DNA of 64,000 nt, taken from positions 23,252,456-23,316,455 of the forward strand of contig CM049318.1 in NCBI GenBank assembly GCA_026874595.1, read 5' to 3'. A program made the translations under genes and the position numbers. The notes under the pieces were generated by a model. That model was not told the DNA's origin. It did no database searches and saw only the letters and a list, made by a program, of their open reading frames with translations. This document shows, piece after piece, positions 10,819-22,940 of this stretch (positions are counted from its first letter, which is position 1; every line of letters begins with the position of its first letter). The stretch comes from Sipunculus nudus (taxonomy: Eukaryota > Annelida > Sipuncula > Golfingiida > Sipunculidae).

Positions 10819-11361
10819 GTTTATCTGAGAACAAGGAGAGGCACATGGACCGGGCCGGGCAAGGAGGACTGCCTGAAGACATAAACTATAATTCCAGGAT
10901 AAATGACCTCATGAGCCGATGTTTTCCTTCTTTTGTTAATGGCAGCGATTAAAGATTTGAATAAACGGTTTGACCATGCTCTGTATGGCTTACTGCCTGA
11001 ACATGGACCCCGCCAAGCCCATCCTTCAATTAGTGACTTCATTCCAGGGTTGTTACTTCGCGGAGCTGTTATCATTTAACCTGATATTAAACGATTCACT
11101 CCAGATGGTGTACAGTTCGTCGAAGGGATTTTTTTTGGACAACATTGACACTGTCATCACCTGTACTTGATACACGTTTGGATTTCCTTTCCTAATGCAT
11201 CAGTCATTAATGTTAAGGAAAACCAAGTTGAACTTTACAAATTTATGTTTCCTCCAAAGTTGGAGAAGACCACCATGGCAGTAATAGGCTGTATCCAGCT
11301 GCTCGGGTCCTTAATGACAATAGCTGAACTACGGGCTCGTCTTGCGGATCGTTTGTTCAAG
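10819..11361 (+). pseudogene. FMO-A, exon 3 equivalent
   Basis: The block starts right after an acceptor (TCTAATAG) with VYLRTRRGTW, then continues through GGLPEDINYNSRINDLMSR and NKRFDHALYGLLPEHG to LRARLADRLFK and a GTAATT donor. It has at least three frameshifts and two stops. It is useful because it shows what the start of this exon should look like, and that start is poorly preserved in copy B. Confidence 0.9.
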
Positions 11362-12000
11362 GTAATTTTAATCTTATTATCTGTCAAGTATACGGAACAA
11401 ATTCAAAAAATTTCTACCGGCTAAATTTATAAGGCATTTGGATACGCTAATTTTCACTTCGGTAAAACTGGTATCAAGCATGTTATTTATTAAACATAAG
11501 TTATTCTAGTGTGTATATATTCTAACACCTATACTGAATGAATTTAGAAATGGTGGGTTATTTTATAAATTAAATAGGCCATGTACATGCTTAATCAAAT
11601 AAGCTCTCCATACTTTTGTGTCAATGCATCATCCTGTGTGTCCTGGCTTTCTGTTCATGTGCATTTGAAATCCTCTAAATGCCATCTCACAGCCATACCC
11701 TAATTACTGAGTAAGGTGCTGCTGGAAAAATATGTTTTTAATCTTAATGCATGAAATATGATAACCATTTGCTCAATATTTGTGTTCTGTGTCACTACCA
11801 ACCCTCTTCATCCGTTCATAGAATCGCTCTATGCTGAATAGAGTACGGTAGAAAATGTAACTGCTTATTTATTCCAAGAACGGAAACTATATATGCATTC
11901 AAAGCAAGTAATATGTCGAATGAGTTTTTTTGTGTGCAAATATGAAGAAATCAATAAAAAAAGCAAATACTGAAATCATTTTGATATCATGCTGTTTCAG
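11362..12000. other. FMO-A intron remnant, no gene
   Basis: AT-rich DNA between two exon relics of copy A. I see no RNA gene, coding block or element ends. Confidence 0.6.
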
Positions 12001-12157
12001 GGGAAGTTGAAACTGCCTAGCTAGAACGTGATGTTAGAAAACATAAAAGACAAACAAGATGCCATTGAAGCGCGTTACGTAAAGTCAACACGTCACACAA
12101 TACATGTAGATTATGTGGACTTCTTGGATGAACTGGTTGGATGTAAGCCTAACTCCT
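12001..12157 (+). pseudogene. FMO-A, exon 4 equivalent
   Basis: An acceptor (GTTTCAG) is followed by GKLKLPS, a TAG stop, then ARYVKSTRHTIHVDYVDFLD and LVGCKPNS. The phase-1 GTAAGT donor matches copy B exon 4. Confidence 0.9.
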
Positions 12158-12912
12158 GTAAGTGGCAGGAAGCAAGAATAATTACTTAAATAGATAACAG
12201 ACCTACTAGAATAAAGATTATTGTCGCATAGAGAATTTTTTACAAGGGGGAAAAGCCTTACATACCCCCCCCCCTACGTCCTATACATGTTTTATGACCT
12301 GAGTATAGTTTTGGTCCTTCTAAAAAGCATATCATCTTCTGCTTCACAAATTGCTTAACAGATCAAAGCCCCCCCCCCCCCCCACATCGCAATCTCCCAT
12401 TATCTAGCACGTATGGATGTATAGTCATTACAATATTGTAACATTTGAGGTCTTTAAAAAATTGATAGCATGTTCTCGTGGGACTACATGGATATATTGT
12501 TTAGAAAAGTATATTTTTAAATCAGCTAAATTGTTTCAAACATATTTTGTTGTCTCTGAATTACCTACCTGTAATGTCTGTCAAAAGAATGTAGGAAACA
12601 CATCAGCCCTTACACATCTCACTCACTGCGCGTGCATTACCGCCCGTCTCTCGGTTTTAGTCTGCTGACCTAGTACTTACGTTCATGTGAGCATTAACTG
12701 GTATCAGGCTAGTGCTTCCACGAGCCAATCTTTGTCGTTACGGATAAGAAAGAATATCTAAATTAATTTGACATTTCCCAGTGCGAAACGTATAAGCAGT
12801 CGATTAAAGCTATATTGGAGGTCAATATATGTTGAGTGTAAGCAACTTTTTGATCTAAAAGGGTCTAACTTTTATTCTCGTTTATATGAGATGTCTCTAA
12901 TTTTCTCGATAG

Positions 12913-13003
12913 GGAGATACTTCGTTCAGATAATTGATTTTGCGCGCCATCTTTTTTGGTCCATGTACACCAATTCAATCATGGCTCATAATGAGGAAAT
13001 TTG
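12913..13003 (+). pseudogene. FMO-A, start of last exon (decayed)
   Basis: CGATAG acceptor, then WRYFVQII and, after a frame change, FFGPCTPIQ-like sequence as in copy B. Similarity fades after about 13003 and the C-terminal membrane anchor is missing. Confidence 0.75.
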
Positions 13004-14439
13004 ATTACAACATGCAAGCAGTACTCCCATGAGCGCCCAAATTAATTTAATATGTCACCCAGTAGCAAAAATGCACGTGTTTTAAACTTAAAGAAATAAC
13101 ACAGGGATTGTCCTTACTGCATGGTTCCCCCTGCATGCTTGCTACTAACATCACGCTGGTATATTAAGCACGTGTGAACAACATTCAAACCACGTTATTT
13201 CCCACCAAAAAAGGAATCAAAAAGGTATTTGGATTCAATACGTACCAGTACGACAAATGACAGTTTTTGAACGACCGAAGAAAATAAACCATATGGAAAG
13301 CCCACAATATGATGGTTATGAGGAAATGTGGTTGTCAAAAGACTTAAGTTTAAGTCAATTCGCACGAATCTGGGACCTCAAAGCTAGAAAACCCCTAAAG
13401 TTTAAAGTAAAACCACAATAGAACCAACATAAAAAAAATTGTACTCAAAATTAACGTCAACAAGGTATGGGCACAACAACTATGATGAATGCGTTCAGGT
13501 CTCCAATCAGTCCTTGTTTTTTTTTCAAATTATTTAGTATGTCCCTGATGTTAGTTTTTAAAATGGGAAAATTATTTATGTTATATTCTTAAAAATGTCA
13601 CCATAGATAACATTATATATTATGATTAAGTATAATAGCCTTCCAATACTCGAATAACAGACATTCATGTGAAAAACTCAACATTTTTATTTTAGATCAG
13701 AATTGGTAAGACGACATGTCTATTATGCATGTCATTTCTCTTTTGAACTACATTTAAGTATAATGGAGAATATTTAATTGGTCTCATCACTGGTACACAG
13801 ACTTTTAATTAATCTTTAGATTTACGCTGTATTTATAAAAAAATATATATTTGATAGATCATATTCTACATTCTATATATAAACTAATAAAATTATATTC
13901 AATGGAGGGGTCATTTATTTTTAGTTTCCATTTTTATAAATGTTTTGAGGTAATCTCTGCTAATAAATATTTCCCCTTCACTAGTAATCTTCTCATATAT
14001 GCACAGCCACACGTCTCTGGCTTTTTTAAAAGGTAATGCAGATTGTTGTATCCCTCATGACATAAGTATAAGCCTTAATGAGATACAGGTTTAATGATAT
14101 GGATATGCAAGTTACAATAATTTGTCAAATTGACATGAATTCATTTTTTTGTTATACTATTATTGCCCGATATTGTGCAAGAGTGCCTTTATATATTTGT
14201 TTTTGCAGTACATGATAAAATCGAAATTCTCAAATTATTTAACCTGATCAAAGTCCAAGATATTTACTTTGAAAACCAAACATTTTCCCCGTATGAATGG
14301 CTAGATGCGTTGCTATTATCCAGGGACCAGTGACCTTCAAGCCATCAGGTAATGTCATAAACTTATATTCAGACAAGATTCATGCACAGAGACAACTGTG
14401 TTTTTTCTTATAAAGTCTATGAGAGCACATGGATACATC
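13004..14439. other. no gene recognised
   Basis: AT-rich spacer between FMO relics A and C. Short frames such as 13851-14036 have no motif. Exons 1-3 of copy C would be expected here but were not found. Confidence 0.5.
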
Positions 14440-15623
14440 CGGTTGCTTTGGATGCGCGTTACGTCAATTCGACACGCCACAAATTCAAGTGGGTTATTGC
14501 CGTACATGGGACGTACTGACAAATCTGGTCGGATGTAAACCTTTACTCTGTAAGTGGTAAGGAGACATGTGCCACTTTTTAAAATAGATGATACAGAAAT
14601 GAAGTTAAAATCATGGTCGAATGCAGTCCTTAATGCAACGGGGTTAGGCTAAAAAACGTTTCAATATTAAATGTGTCGTTTTACATTTCCAAGATTGTTA
14701 GACAGTCAAAAGGGCGGTCCACGCAAAAACCTTAAGGGCAGTGAAATCATTAAAGAACCTCAGAGAACGTCCCTATCTATTAACTACCAAATATGATTTC
14801 TGGATTTACTTTTAAATCGAGATGGAATAAGGAAATCATACATGTTTACCTTCATCAACATTTAATGGAGGTACCATCCACCATCCATTGATAAATGTTT
14901 AGGACAATCAATTCCTTAATCAGCTTTATAACAAATAAATTTTGCTGTCTGGGGAACATCTCTTTTTGCTTTCACTGAGGGAATATGGCCGACACACGGG
15001 TTATCTAAAACGTCTTGTTCACGAGCATGAGCTCTTCTGGACCGCCCATCTGTCATTTTTGTTTCGTCTGCTGACCTACACTTCTCGTGAGCCATGAATA
15101 GATTCAAAGCATTGTATACGAGAGTTAAAAGGTCAATTCTAAATTAGGAAATTTTGTTGTTACACATACAAAAAGGATGACCAAATTTAAAGAATCAAAT
15201 AAAACTACATTTAAACTATCTACTTTGATCGTATTAAACGAAAGTTGTATGGGAGGGCAATTGTTGGTGAGTATAATGACATGTTTGATTATTCGACACA
15301 CTAATGTCAAAAGGACCACGTTTTAGTTTGCACTGATGTGACATGTCTCTTGTTTTATCGGGCCATATATCCGAGCCCAGTACAGACTCAAAGGTCTAAG
15401 GAAGTGGTCGAAAGCAGGAGCTAATATTCTTCGGACGCTGGGCAAAATCAGATGTCCTTTTCAAACCAGGCTGGTGAAAGGTCATAAAACAGATGAAATT
15501 TTTTTTCTCAGCCTCACAATGGCGCTCGTGGCAGCACTGGTGACAGGCATCAGTCTCATAACAAGGAAACAAGACTACAACAAGAAGGCAGTGCTCGACG
15601 GAGCGCAAGAATTCCTAAAATAG
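14440..15623 (+). pseudogene. FMO copy C: partial pseudogene (exon 4 and last exon)
   Basis: Two blocks resemble copy B. The block at 14440-14549 carries the GCGCGTTACGTCAATTCGAC part of exon 4 with a frame change and ends at a GTAAGT donor. The block at about 15345-15623 is a nearly clean last exon ending in TAG. The gap between them (about 0.8 kb) equals the B intron 4 spacing. No first three exons were found, so the copy is incomplete. Confidence 0.8.
15345..15623 (+). pseudogene. FMO-C last exon, open frame
   Basis: Reads AQYRLKGLRKWSKAGANILR, then KIRCPFQTRLVKGH, then MALVAALVTGISLI, a hydrophobic anchor, and a basic tail to TAG at 15621-15623. It aligns with copy B QYRLNGPGKWSNAETTILG and MALATLLVAAFLVIL. 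The frame is intact through the exon although the rest of the gene is missing. Confidence 0.8.
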
Positions 15624-17100
15624 ATCGCCCAATAGCAAGAAATAAGGATGTATTGGTGAACGTGGATCACGAATGTCACTGCGATTGTCGACTTTAAATG
15701 TTATTCATGCAGTCATTTAAGGGTCGACCGAATTTTTGTAGCTGGGGATGTTTAAATATATTCACCAAGATACACCTTTAAAAAATTACAGGTAGGAGTA
15801 AACATATGGACAGCCCAAAAATATGGAGGTTGAATATGAGTTTGTCCATAGACAGGTACACACGGTGCCGGATTAAAGTAGCTGGGATCTCGTGACTGCA
15901 AGATATTATTAGATGAAAGAGAAACATAATTGTCCCGTCACTTATGTCACATATCTGTAACAGCAATTGCTATTCTTGATTATTAAAATTGAGGGCGAAT
16001 GGAAAACATATTTTCTTCTATTTATAATATAGCTTTATTGATCATATGATGTATTTTGGTGAAGGATGAACAAATCACAAATGTGTTAATATCCGATCTT
16101 CGGTGTTATAATACCCAGAGCCTTTTTTTCATGTACCATTTTTTCTTTTGTTCCAAATAAATATTGATCAATACACAAATACACTGTGATCTTAGCTAGT
16201 CATTCTCATTTTATTACATAAATGTAACCTGATAAATCTTTTATCTTTAAATGTTGCCATGGTTATTTTGGCCCTAGAAAATGGGGCCTGTCACTATATT
16301 TGTTCTATTTCTTTGTGCCTTGCAGCAGCAAGTTAGGTGCTGTAATGAGACATATATTCTTGTATTTCTGGAAACTTGCACACATGTGCTTCAAACAGTC
16401 ATGAACGTCAGGTCAATCACACGCCCTTACACATGGATCATTGTTTTTTCTTCAGTCTCTCATAGCTGCCCGAAATAGAGAGGTTTCGATAACCTGATAT
16501 TTATATTGCCATAGAGGAGTAACATTAACTGCCTGTGGTTAAAAGTGCCCGTGATCTAGAGCCGTCTATAATAGAAAGTTCCCCTTTATTCCCTGTCATC
16601 TTCTAAAGTAGAAAAGAAAAGAAAATTAACACACTGTCAAATTGTTTTTCTTGCCTGCATTGTCGCCTTGCCTGCTTACTGCAAAAATAACCTACAGGAA
16701 GATTGCTTTACGGGTCGACATTAAATAGTTTACGTGAGAAAAATCAATTACTCTGGTAATATAAATAATAGAAATAAGGTGCACGAATGCTCCAGCTGAG
16801 GAAATCTGGGTCTCCTTACTAAGTGTTCCTGTATAAAAGAAAAAATTCATATTTCATGGAATGTTTGATATTAGGACTAACAAAGAGAAATTTTAGGGAC
16901 GTAGTTTATTACACCTACATCAGGGTCATTATGTTATCCTTCCAATTTCCTGAGCAAGAGCACATTTGTATCCCAAAATTATGTCTCCTCTGTGTTTTTA
17001 GTGCCATCGCCTGTAGGATATCTTGTAAACGCGATAACTTTTATAGGACCGCATATTTTTTTCCCTAAAAATTTTAACATGAATTGTTTCTACAAAAATC
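15624..17100. other. no gene recognised
   Basis: Spacer between copies C and B. The ORF at 16281-16478 begins with a hydrophobic stretch but shows no conserved family pattern or splice context. Nothing else stands out. Confidence 0.5.
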
Positions 17101-17109
17101 TAGGTGTTA

Positions 17110-17650
17110 CAAAACCGGTGATCGTGGCCTTGATCTTCAAGGTCACATTTGCCGAAATGTAAAAACTTGTATCAACCAGTTTATTGGACGAGATTGATTT
17201 ACACAGAGATTGTTTCCACTGACTTCTCGGAAGAGTTCGAGTACTGGTACGTTTAAATGAAATTGTGCTTTGTAGGTATGTGTGTGTGATAGTGTGTGTG
17301 TGAATAGCGCTGTGAGTCCGACTGGTCGGACAATCGGCACTATATTCATGATATATGTGATTATCATTTTTTCTGGTGACCTTGATCTTGATCCTCAAAG
17401 TCATATCTACCAAATTCGAGAATAATTAATTTATTCCTAAAATATTAGACAGACACCTCTTGTATCCTCCATGTTCTCTCACGACATCGGACACTGGTCA
17501 AGACTAGAATCATTGTGACCCAGTAACTTTTAAGTGTTTTAAGTCTTTTCTTCTAATTTCGCACACATTATTTCTTTCACATTCTCAGAGAAGTTGAAAA
17601 TTTGTGACCTTCCCTTGATCTTAAGATGCCATCTTCGGAATGATATAGAG
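17110..17650. repeat. dispersed repeat with GACCTTGATCTTCAAGGTCA subunits
   Basis: Related segments near 17129, 17380 and 17605 share GACCTTGATCTT followed by AAGGTCA/AAAGTCA and CATNTNCCGAAATG/CCAAATTCG, about 225-250 bp apart. This looks like a degenerate tandem repeat inside a dispersed element. Confidence 0.5.
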
Positions 17651-18524
17651 ATTTGAGATAGTGCATATTTTTACCGCCATCGTACATTGTGATGACCCAT
17701 GGTGAGACATATGTCTGTTTCGCGCCTGCAAAAACAAAGCCATTCTGATTAGTATTTCCAATCAGACCTCAATATAAAATCTCTTTCCGCTTTTGAATTG
17801 TTTTACATTTAAATTAGATAATTGATAAACTGGCCGTCTAATAGGCATACACGCAACACCGATTGATCAATATTTTTATTTAGACATCGCTATTCTGCTG
17901 AATTTATTACAATAAATCTGGTAGATCAGATCAAAACCTTTTTCGACAAGGTGATGTATAGGGGAGAAATCTTTCAGTTACAGGATGTTGTGTTCATTTG
18001 AAAAGATATGTACTGAGTTCATCTCTGGTGATAAAGATTCCACTTTCATTTGTATGCATGATACTTTTGCGCAGTCACAGATCTCCCGGTGAGTGAGGGC
18101 AAATATGTTAAGCACATATATGTATGTGTATTCTATTTAAGTCTAATAGTAAACAGTCGTATCTCTCCTAATTTTAATGCAGGCTTTAATGAGGCGCAAG
18201 TTCACTGAGTCGAGTATCCGCACCACACTAATATACAAAACGTACGCAGTTTTCATTTACTTTTATTACCCCACATTATATATGTGCATGTTTATACATA
18301 CATTGTGTTGCATTAAAAAGTAAACGATAAAAGGGTGATGTAAATTAAAGCATACAAGGATATTTCGAGAGCAACTACTTTGTATGAAGATTCGTGCTCT
18401 GTACAATGTTAAATGTTTAATTTCAAACAATGACCGATCAAAGATTTTTTTGCTAAGCTCGATTATTATTTAACCTTATTGCAACCAAGGTTATTACATT
18501 CACAACAAATCATTTTCCGTAAGC
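17651..18524. other. upstream region of FMO-B, no gene
   Basis: AT-rich DNA immediately 5' of the FMO-B start codon. No convincing TATA box or upstream exon could be fixed by eye. Confidence 0.4.
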
Positions 18525-18838
18525 ATGGCTGGACGTGTAGCTGTTATCGGTGCTGGAGCCAGTGGTCTTCCGGCCATCAAGTGCTGTCTCGATGAAGGCC
18601 TCCAGCCTGTATGCTTTGAGAGAACAAAATCAATCGGTGGAATGTGGAACTTCAAAGATGACATTCATGAAGGCCAGTCCACCGTCATGGAAACAACAGT
18701 TATAAACACCAGTAAAGAGATGACGTGCTACAGTGATTACCCCGTGCCGAAGGACTTTCCCAACTTCTGTCACAACACAAAACTCATGGAGTATTTTACC
18801 AGCTACTGCCAACATTTTGGGCTTTATAAGTACATCAG
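18525..18838 (+). CDS. FMO-B exon 1 (FAD-binding)
   Basis: Starts MAGRVAVIGAGASGLPAIK at the only plausible ATG and ends HFGLYKYI-R with donor GTGAAT in phase 2. The GxGxxG motif and ERTKSIGGMWNF are classic for FMO N-termini. Confidence 0.9.
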
Positions 18839-21800
18839 GTGAATACGTAATGTTGCATTTTTCCTACATATGTAAATTTTAATATTCCTATCTACCCATC
18901 TATACATCATACTGTTTACTCCCATGCATTTGTAACCTGTTATAGTGTCAGTATATCATCTCATCATATAGAAGAGGAATGATCTCCATCCCAGTAATAC
19001 CATCCATCGTAGATACCAATCACAAAGCACAACGTATTACGAGTTAAACAAACATTTTATAGTTTGTAAAGTTGAGATATTGTATTGTAACACATGTTGT
19101 CATATAACTACAATTAATTCATATAAACGGGTCAACGAAGCTCACAGTGACGTTAGTCCAGCATATACACAACTTGAAATTCGTGTGTCAACTCACGTCA
19201 CGTCTCTTATAACGTGAATAATTCTTAAACGTGTTAGAATAAAATGGTCCTTAAACATCCAATATGAAATTCTACAGATCATAACAAACCAATGGGGTAC
19301 AGTTTCCATTTTATCCCTTTACTGTTTGTAGGTTCAGTAAAGCGCACCCTAAAGTGACACGTAGGACCCCTTCATCTGGTTAGATTCTCTCATGTTACAC
19401 ATATAGTGTATTCTTTTCAGAAGTAAATATTGCCTTTATCGTAATGCATGTCATCTTTGTAGGAAATGTTGAAAATTTGGAACAGATACAACAAAAGATG
19501 TGCAAGATGGTTCCTTGTGTCTGAAATCTAAAATAAATCTAAACAGGAAAGGGACAACATCGAAAATAACTTTTCAAGTTTTTTTCCGATTTTCTCTTTT
19601 AAGGTTTGGCCATGAAATCGTGATGGTGAAGAGATCCACTGATTTCGGCCGGACCGGACAATGGGACGTGACAGTCAGAGATACAAAATCCATGACGGAA
19701 ACAGAAGAGAGGTTCGATTTCGTTTTGGTTTGTACAGGTCACCATGCAAACACTAAAAACGTGCGATTTGACAACCAGGATTTGTTCGAAGGAGTAATAC
19801 TGCACAGTCATGACTTGAAGAGAGGAACTGATTTCAATGGTAAACGTGTGGTTGTTGTCGGTGCAGGGAATTCTGCCATGGACGCTGCCGCGGAGATAGC
19901 GCCTATTGCCAAACAAGTTAGTACCCCATGCAAGTGATGTTTCAAATCAGCTGTCAGACATTAAGTAATAAAACTAGTGCTCTTAAAATCCATCCTCTTA
20001 TATGCACCTTTGTATGCAGTAGCCACATGTACGTGTCCGTTGAGCGTAGTTTTTTTTTTTTTTAGGGGAATGGGGACGTGGCCCCTGCAACCTGTTAAGA
20101 CTGAGGGACAAAGAACCTCACGTTACCTGCATTTATTTTACGGTGGGGAGACAAGATGATATATTTTACCATGTCCTGTTACCATCGTATTTACTTCATC
20201 TATGCATCACATGTTCAGAAAATCTTCAGTATTGTATGCCTATATTGCCTCATGAAAAATATTATGAATGTCAGCCTTAGTACATTATTCCTTTTAAATG
20301 TGACAATTTAAATTAAATTTATGAAAACCAAAATGTTGAATTGTAAGAACTAATTATTTTGGGATTTTAAACAAGAGATGCCAGGAGGTGGTGAATGGTC
20401 CGCTCTCTGTATTGCTAAATATAGGTTGCATATAATGCACCCTCCCGTTTTCTCAGCAAACAATGCCCGTTGAGCAAAGGCAAGGATTACTAACATGAGT
20501 AAACGGTTTGACCATGCTTTATACGGCCTGCAGCCTGAACATGGACCCTTCCAAGCCCATCCAACAGTCAGTGACTTCATCCCTGGACTGATGCTTCGCG
20601 GAGCTGTCATCGCTAAACCTGACATTAAAAGACTCACCACTATAGGTGTAAAGTTTGTCGACGGGACTTTCGTGGACGATATCGACGCTGTCATAACCTG
20701 CACCGGCTACGTGTTTGGATTTCCCTTCATTGATCCATCTATTATTAATGTAAAAGATAACCAGGTTGAACTTTATAAATACATGTTTCCCCCTGATTTG
20801 GAGAAAAACACCCTGGCTGTCATTGGCTGCATTCAGCCACTTGGGTCTGTGATGCCAATAGCTGAACTACAGAGTCGTCTTGCGGCTCGTGTATTCAAGG
20901 TAATTTTTTTACTTATTTTCTCCCAGTTATCCATAAGAGTTTTTCCATGACTTCTGGATACCCACATTCCTTGCTCTTTGGTCAATGTGGTCATCAGGCC
21001 GCTCGTTTATTACATATTAATTAATCACCTGTTAGTGTATTTTGTTTTTTTTTTATAATGTGATAGCTAGACGACAGAATTAAGGTCATATATAACACAT
21101 GCCACCTCATCGTCAAGTAGCTGGCATTCATGTGGCCTCAAGTCAGGGCCTCATTTATATTTTGAATTCAGATGGCGATTTCCAATTTGCTGTGGCTTCC
21201 TGGTACGTAGCACAGACAATCTTCTACATATTTTCCAGGTACATCCTTACGGCGTGAAAATGTGGGGAAAGTTAAAACATGAATATTGGAAAACAATGTA
21301 AAACATAACATTTCTAGAAACGAAAGACATAGATGGAAGGAAAAGTGCAAATGGTTTTATATGTTATAATCCAAATATTGCATAAAAAGTAAAAAAGGTC
21401 ATTTCTATTAAACATCTTTCAGGGGCTGGTGATGCTGCCGAACAACGATGTGATGTTAGGAGACATAAGAGAGAAACAAATTGCCATGGCAGCGCGTTAC
21501 GTCAGGTCTACCCGTCATACCATTCAGGTGGACCAAATACCGTACATGGATGAATTGGCAAAGCTGGTCGGCTGCAAACCTAACATCTGTAAGTAAGTTT
21601 TAAGGATACATTATCATTTTAATAATAAATAAAGTAAAACTTTGAGATGAAATTAAGTACACACTTTTTAGTTAAAAGAAAATATTGATGTAAATATTCA
21701 ATAATTTTCCCGATATTTTGCGCAAAGTCAAATTTATTAGGATATTTGTCAAACGAATGGAAGTTCGCTTATTTAAACCATGCCAAATCTTCAAAGGCAA

Positions 21801-22746
21801 ACTTTCGAAAACTCGAAAGAACCTTACAGATTTGAATTCCTTAACTACAGGATATGAATTCTCGATGAAACCTTAAATCTGAGAGGCGTGATAAAAAAAA
21901 AACTATTTTTATTGTATGTAACAGTCCCCATATCAGCTTCGAAATTAACTATATACTTTGCTGTCATGAGTTTATCTGTCTTAAGTGTCTGTATTTCCTT
22001 TGCAAACTATAAGAGCATCGTCATATGAGAACCACATCAGTCGTTTAACACATCCTCACCGTGACCAGGCGCTGGGGATGTCTTTGTCCAACCATCTTTC
22101 ACGTCCTTGTCTCCCGGCCCAGTATTGCCGGGATTGTGAACAGTAAATAATTATCAGTTAGGGGGTCCGAGAATAAGCCAGTCATAACGGCTCGTCGTCA
22201 AACATTAGGAAGATAATCAATATTTCAGTATTAGTTAAGACAATATTCTACCTTTCCATGTTAATTTTACAGTCCCGAAACAACCTTGACCATCACCAAT
22301 AGCTATAAGGAACAATAGTTGATAATCAAAATGAGCTGTTTGGATATACAACTCTTTAATCCCTGAAGGACTTACTTTTTTTTAATATTAACTGACATGG
22401 CCTGTGTTTTATATTCTCGACAGGGAGACTATTTTTTCTGAATCATCGGTTATGGCGCGCCATCTTTTTCGGACCGTGCACTCCCGTTCAGTACAGACTC
22501 AACGGTCCTGGCAAGTGGTCAAATGCAGAAACAACTATTCTAGGAACCATGGACAGGGTACGATGTCCTTTCCAAACGAGGAAGGTCAAAGGTTACAAAG
22601 CGGACGACATTAGTGGTTCTTTCCCCCTTTTCAAGATGGCGCTAGCGACACTCCTGGTGGCTGCTTTCTTGGTCATATTGGAGAAACAGCATTTTAACAT
22701 TCAAAGGATGCTGGAAAAGGCGCAGGATTTAATGAAACCAAAATGA
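18525..22746 (+). CDS. FMO copy B: flavin-containing monooxygenase, nearly intact
   Basis: Five exon blocks (18525-18838, 19604-19916, about 20480-20899, 21423-21588, 22424-22746) with GT-AG borders. Exon 1 has the FAD dinucleotide motif GAGASG (residues 9-14) and GGMWN. Exon 2 has the FMO fingerprint FEGVILHSH (166-174) and NADPH motif GAGNSAMD (191-198). The last exon ends with a hydrophobic C-terminal anchor and TGA. FMOs sit on the ER membrane and use NADPH and O2 to oxygenate N- and S-containing substrates. The joins exon 1-2 (phase 2), exon 3-4 (phase 0) and exon 4-5 (phase 1) keep the frame. The oddity is exon 3: the first ~50 residues expected from copy A (VYL...GTW...) are missing or badly decayed, so the gene may be a recent pseudogene or misassembled here. 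With that part restored in length it would be about 555 residues, normal for the family. Confidence 0.8.
19604..19916 (+). CDS. FMO-B exon 2 (fingerprint and NADPH site)
   Basis: Acceptor CTTTTAAG, then FGHEIVMVKRSTDFGRTGQW through VLVCTGHHANTK to GNSAMDAAAEIAPIAKQ, donor GTTAGT in phase 0. No stops. Confidence 0.9.
20066..20159 (+). pseudogene. FMO-B, possible decayed start of exon 3
   Basis: A strong polypyrimidine acceptor (T-run then AG at 20064-20065) is followed by sequence that in one frame reads GMGTWPLQPVKTEGQ, resembling the VYLRTRRGTW start of this exon in copy A. In the phase dictated by exon 2 it meets a stop within 11 codons. No donor is apparent. Probably an exon relic. Confidence 0.4.
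20480..20899 (+). CDS. FMO-B exon 3 body
   Basis: Open from MSKRFDHALYGLQPEHG (ATG at 20495) through LRGAVIAKPDIKR and CTGYVFGFPF to LQSRLAARVFK, donor GTAATT at 20900. The frame has a TGA at 20471-20473. A phase-0 acceptor giving GCA AGG ATT would lie at 20478-20479 but has a poor pyrimidine tract. Upstream TTTCTCAG gives the wrong frame. So the 5' border is unsettled. Confidence 0.75.
21423..21588 (+). CDS. FMO-B exon 4
   Basis: Acceptor CTTTCAG then GLVMLPNNDVMLGDIREKQI, ARYVRSTRHTIQVDQIPYMD and LVGCKPNI, donor GTAAGT in phase 1. Homologous relics exist at 12001-12157 and 14440-14549. Confidence 0.9.
22424..22746 (+). CDS. FMO-B last exon with C-terminal anchor
   Basis: Acceptor CTCGACAG. 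The joined frame reads WRLFFLNHRLWRAIFFGPCT, PVQYRLNGPGKWSNAETT, RCPFQTRKVKGY and MALATLLVAAFLVIL, then a basic amphipathic tail ending MKPK and TGA at 22744-22746. The hydrophobic stretch is the typical ER anchor. A candidate AATAAA lies at 23142-23147. Confidence 0.9.
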
Positions 22747-22869
22747 CACGTTTATGGTAAATGATATATTTATTATACTCCCTGTATATCCATGAATTTA
22801 ACGTGTACGATCTTTCTCAAGGTCTTCTGGAAAACCAAAATAGCTCACTCTATCGCTTTTTATCCGGGG

Positions 22870-22872
<3 letters not shown>

Positions 22873-22933
<61 letters not shown>

Positions 22934-22940
22934 ATATATA
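22873..22940. repeat. (TA)n microsatellite
   Basis: TA dinucleotide run with one short interruption (TTTATAT). Frames through it are artefacts. Confidence 0.9.

Larger units (their letters stand above)
10187..13003 (+). pseudogene. FMO copy A: flavin-containing monooxygenase pseudogene
   Basis: Four exon-like blocks are collinear with copy B (18.5-22.7 kb) and keep splice signals. Several lesions break it: a stop in place of the Gln before Trp (TGATGG near 10233), a 1-base loss before GGTCACCAT, two frameshifts in the third block, stops after LRGAVII and CTCT, a 1-base loss in the FGFPF-INVK segment, a TAG in the fourth block, and decay of the last exon after the CTP motif. The FAD-binding first exon was not found upstream. 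FMOs are NADPH- and FAD-dependent ER enzymes that oxygenate soft nucleophiles. This copy cannot encode one. Confidence 0.9.
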
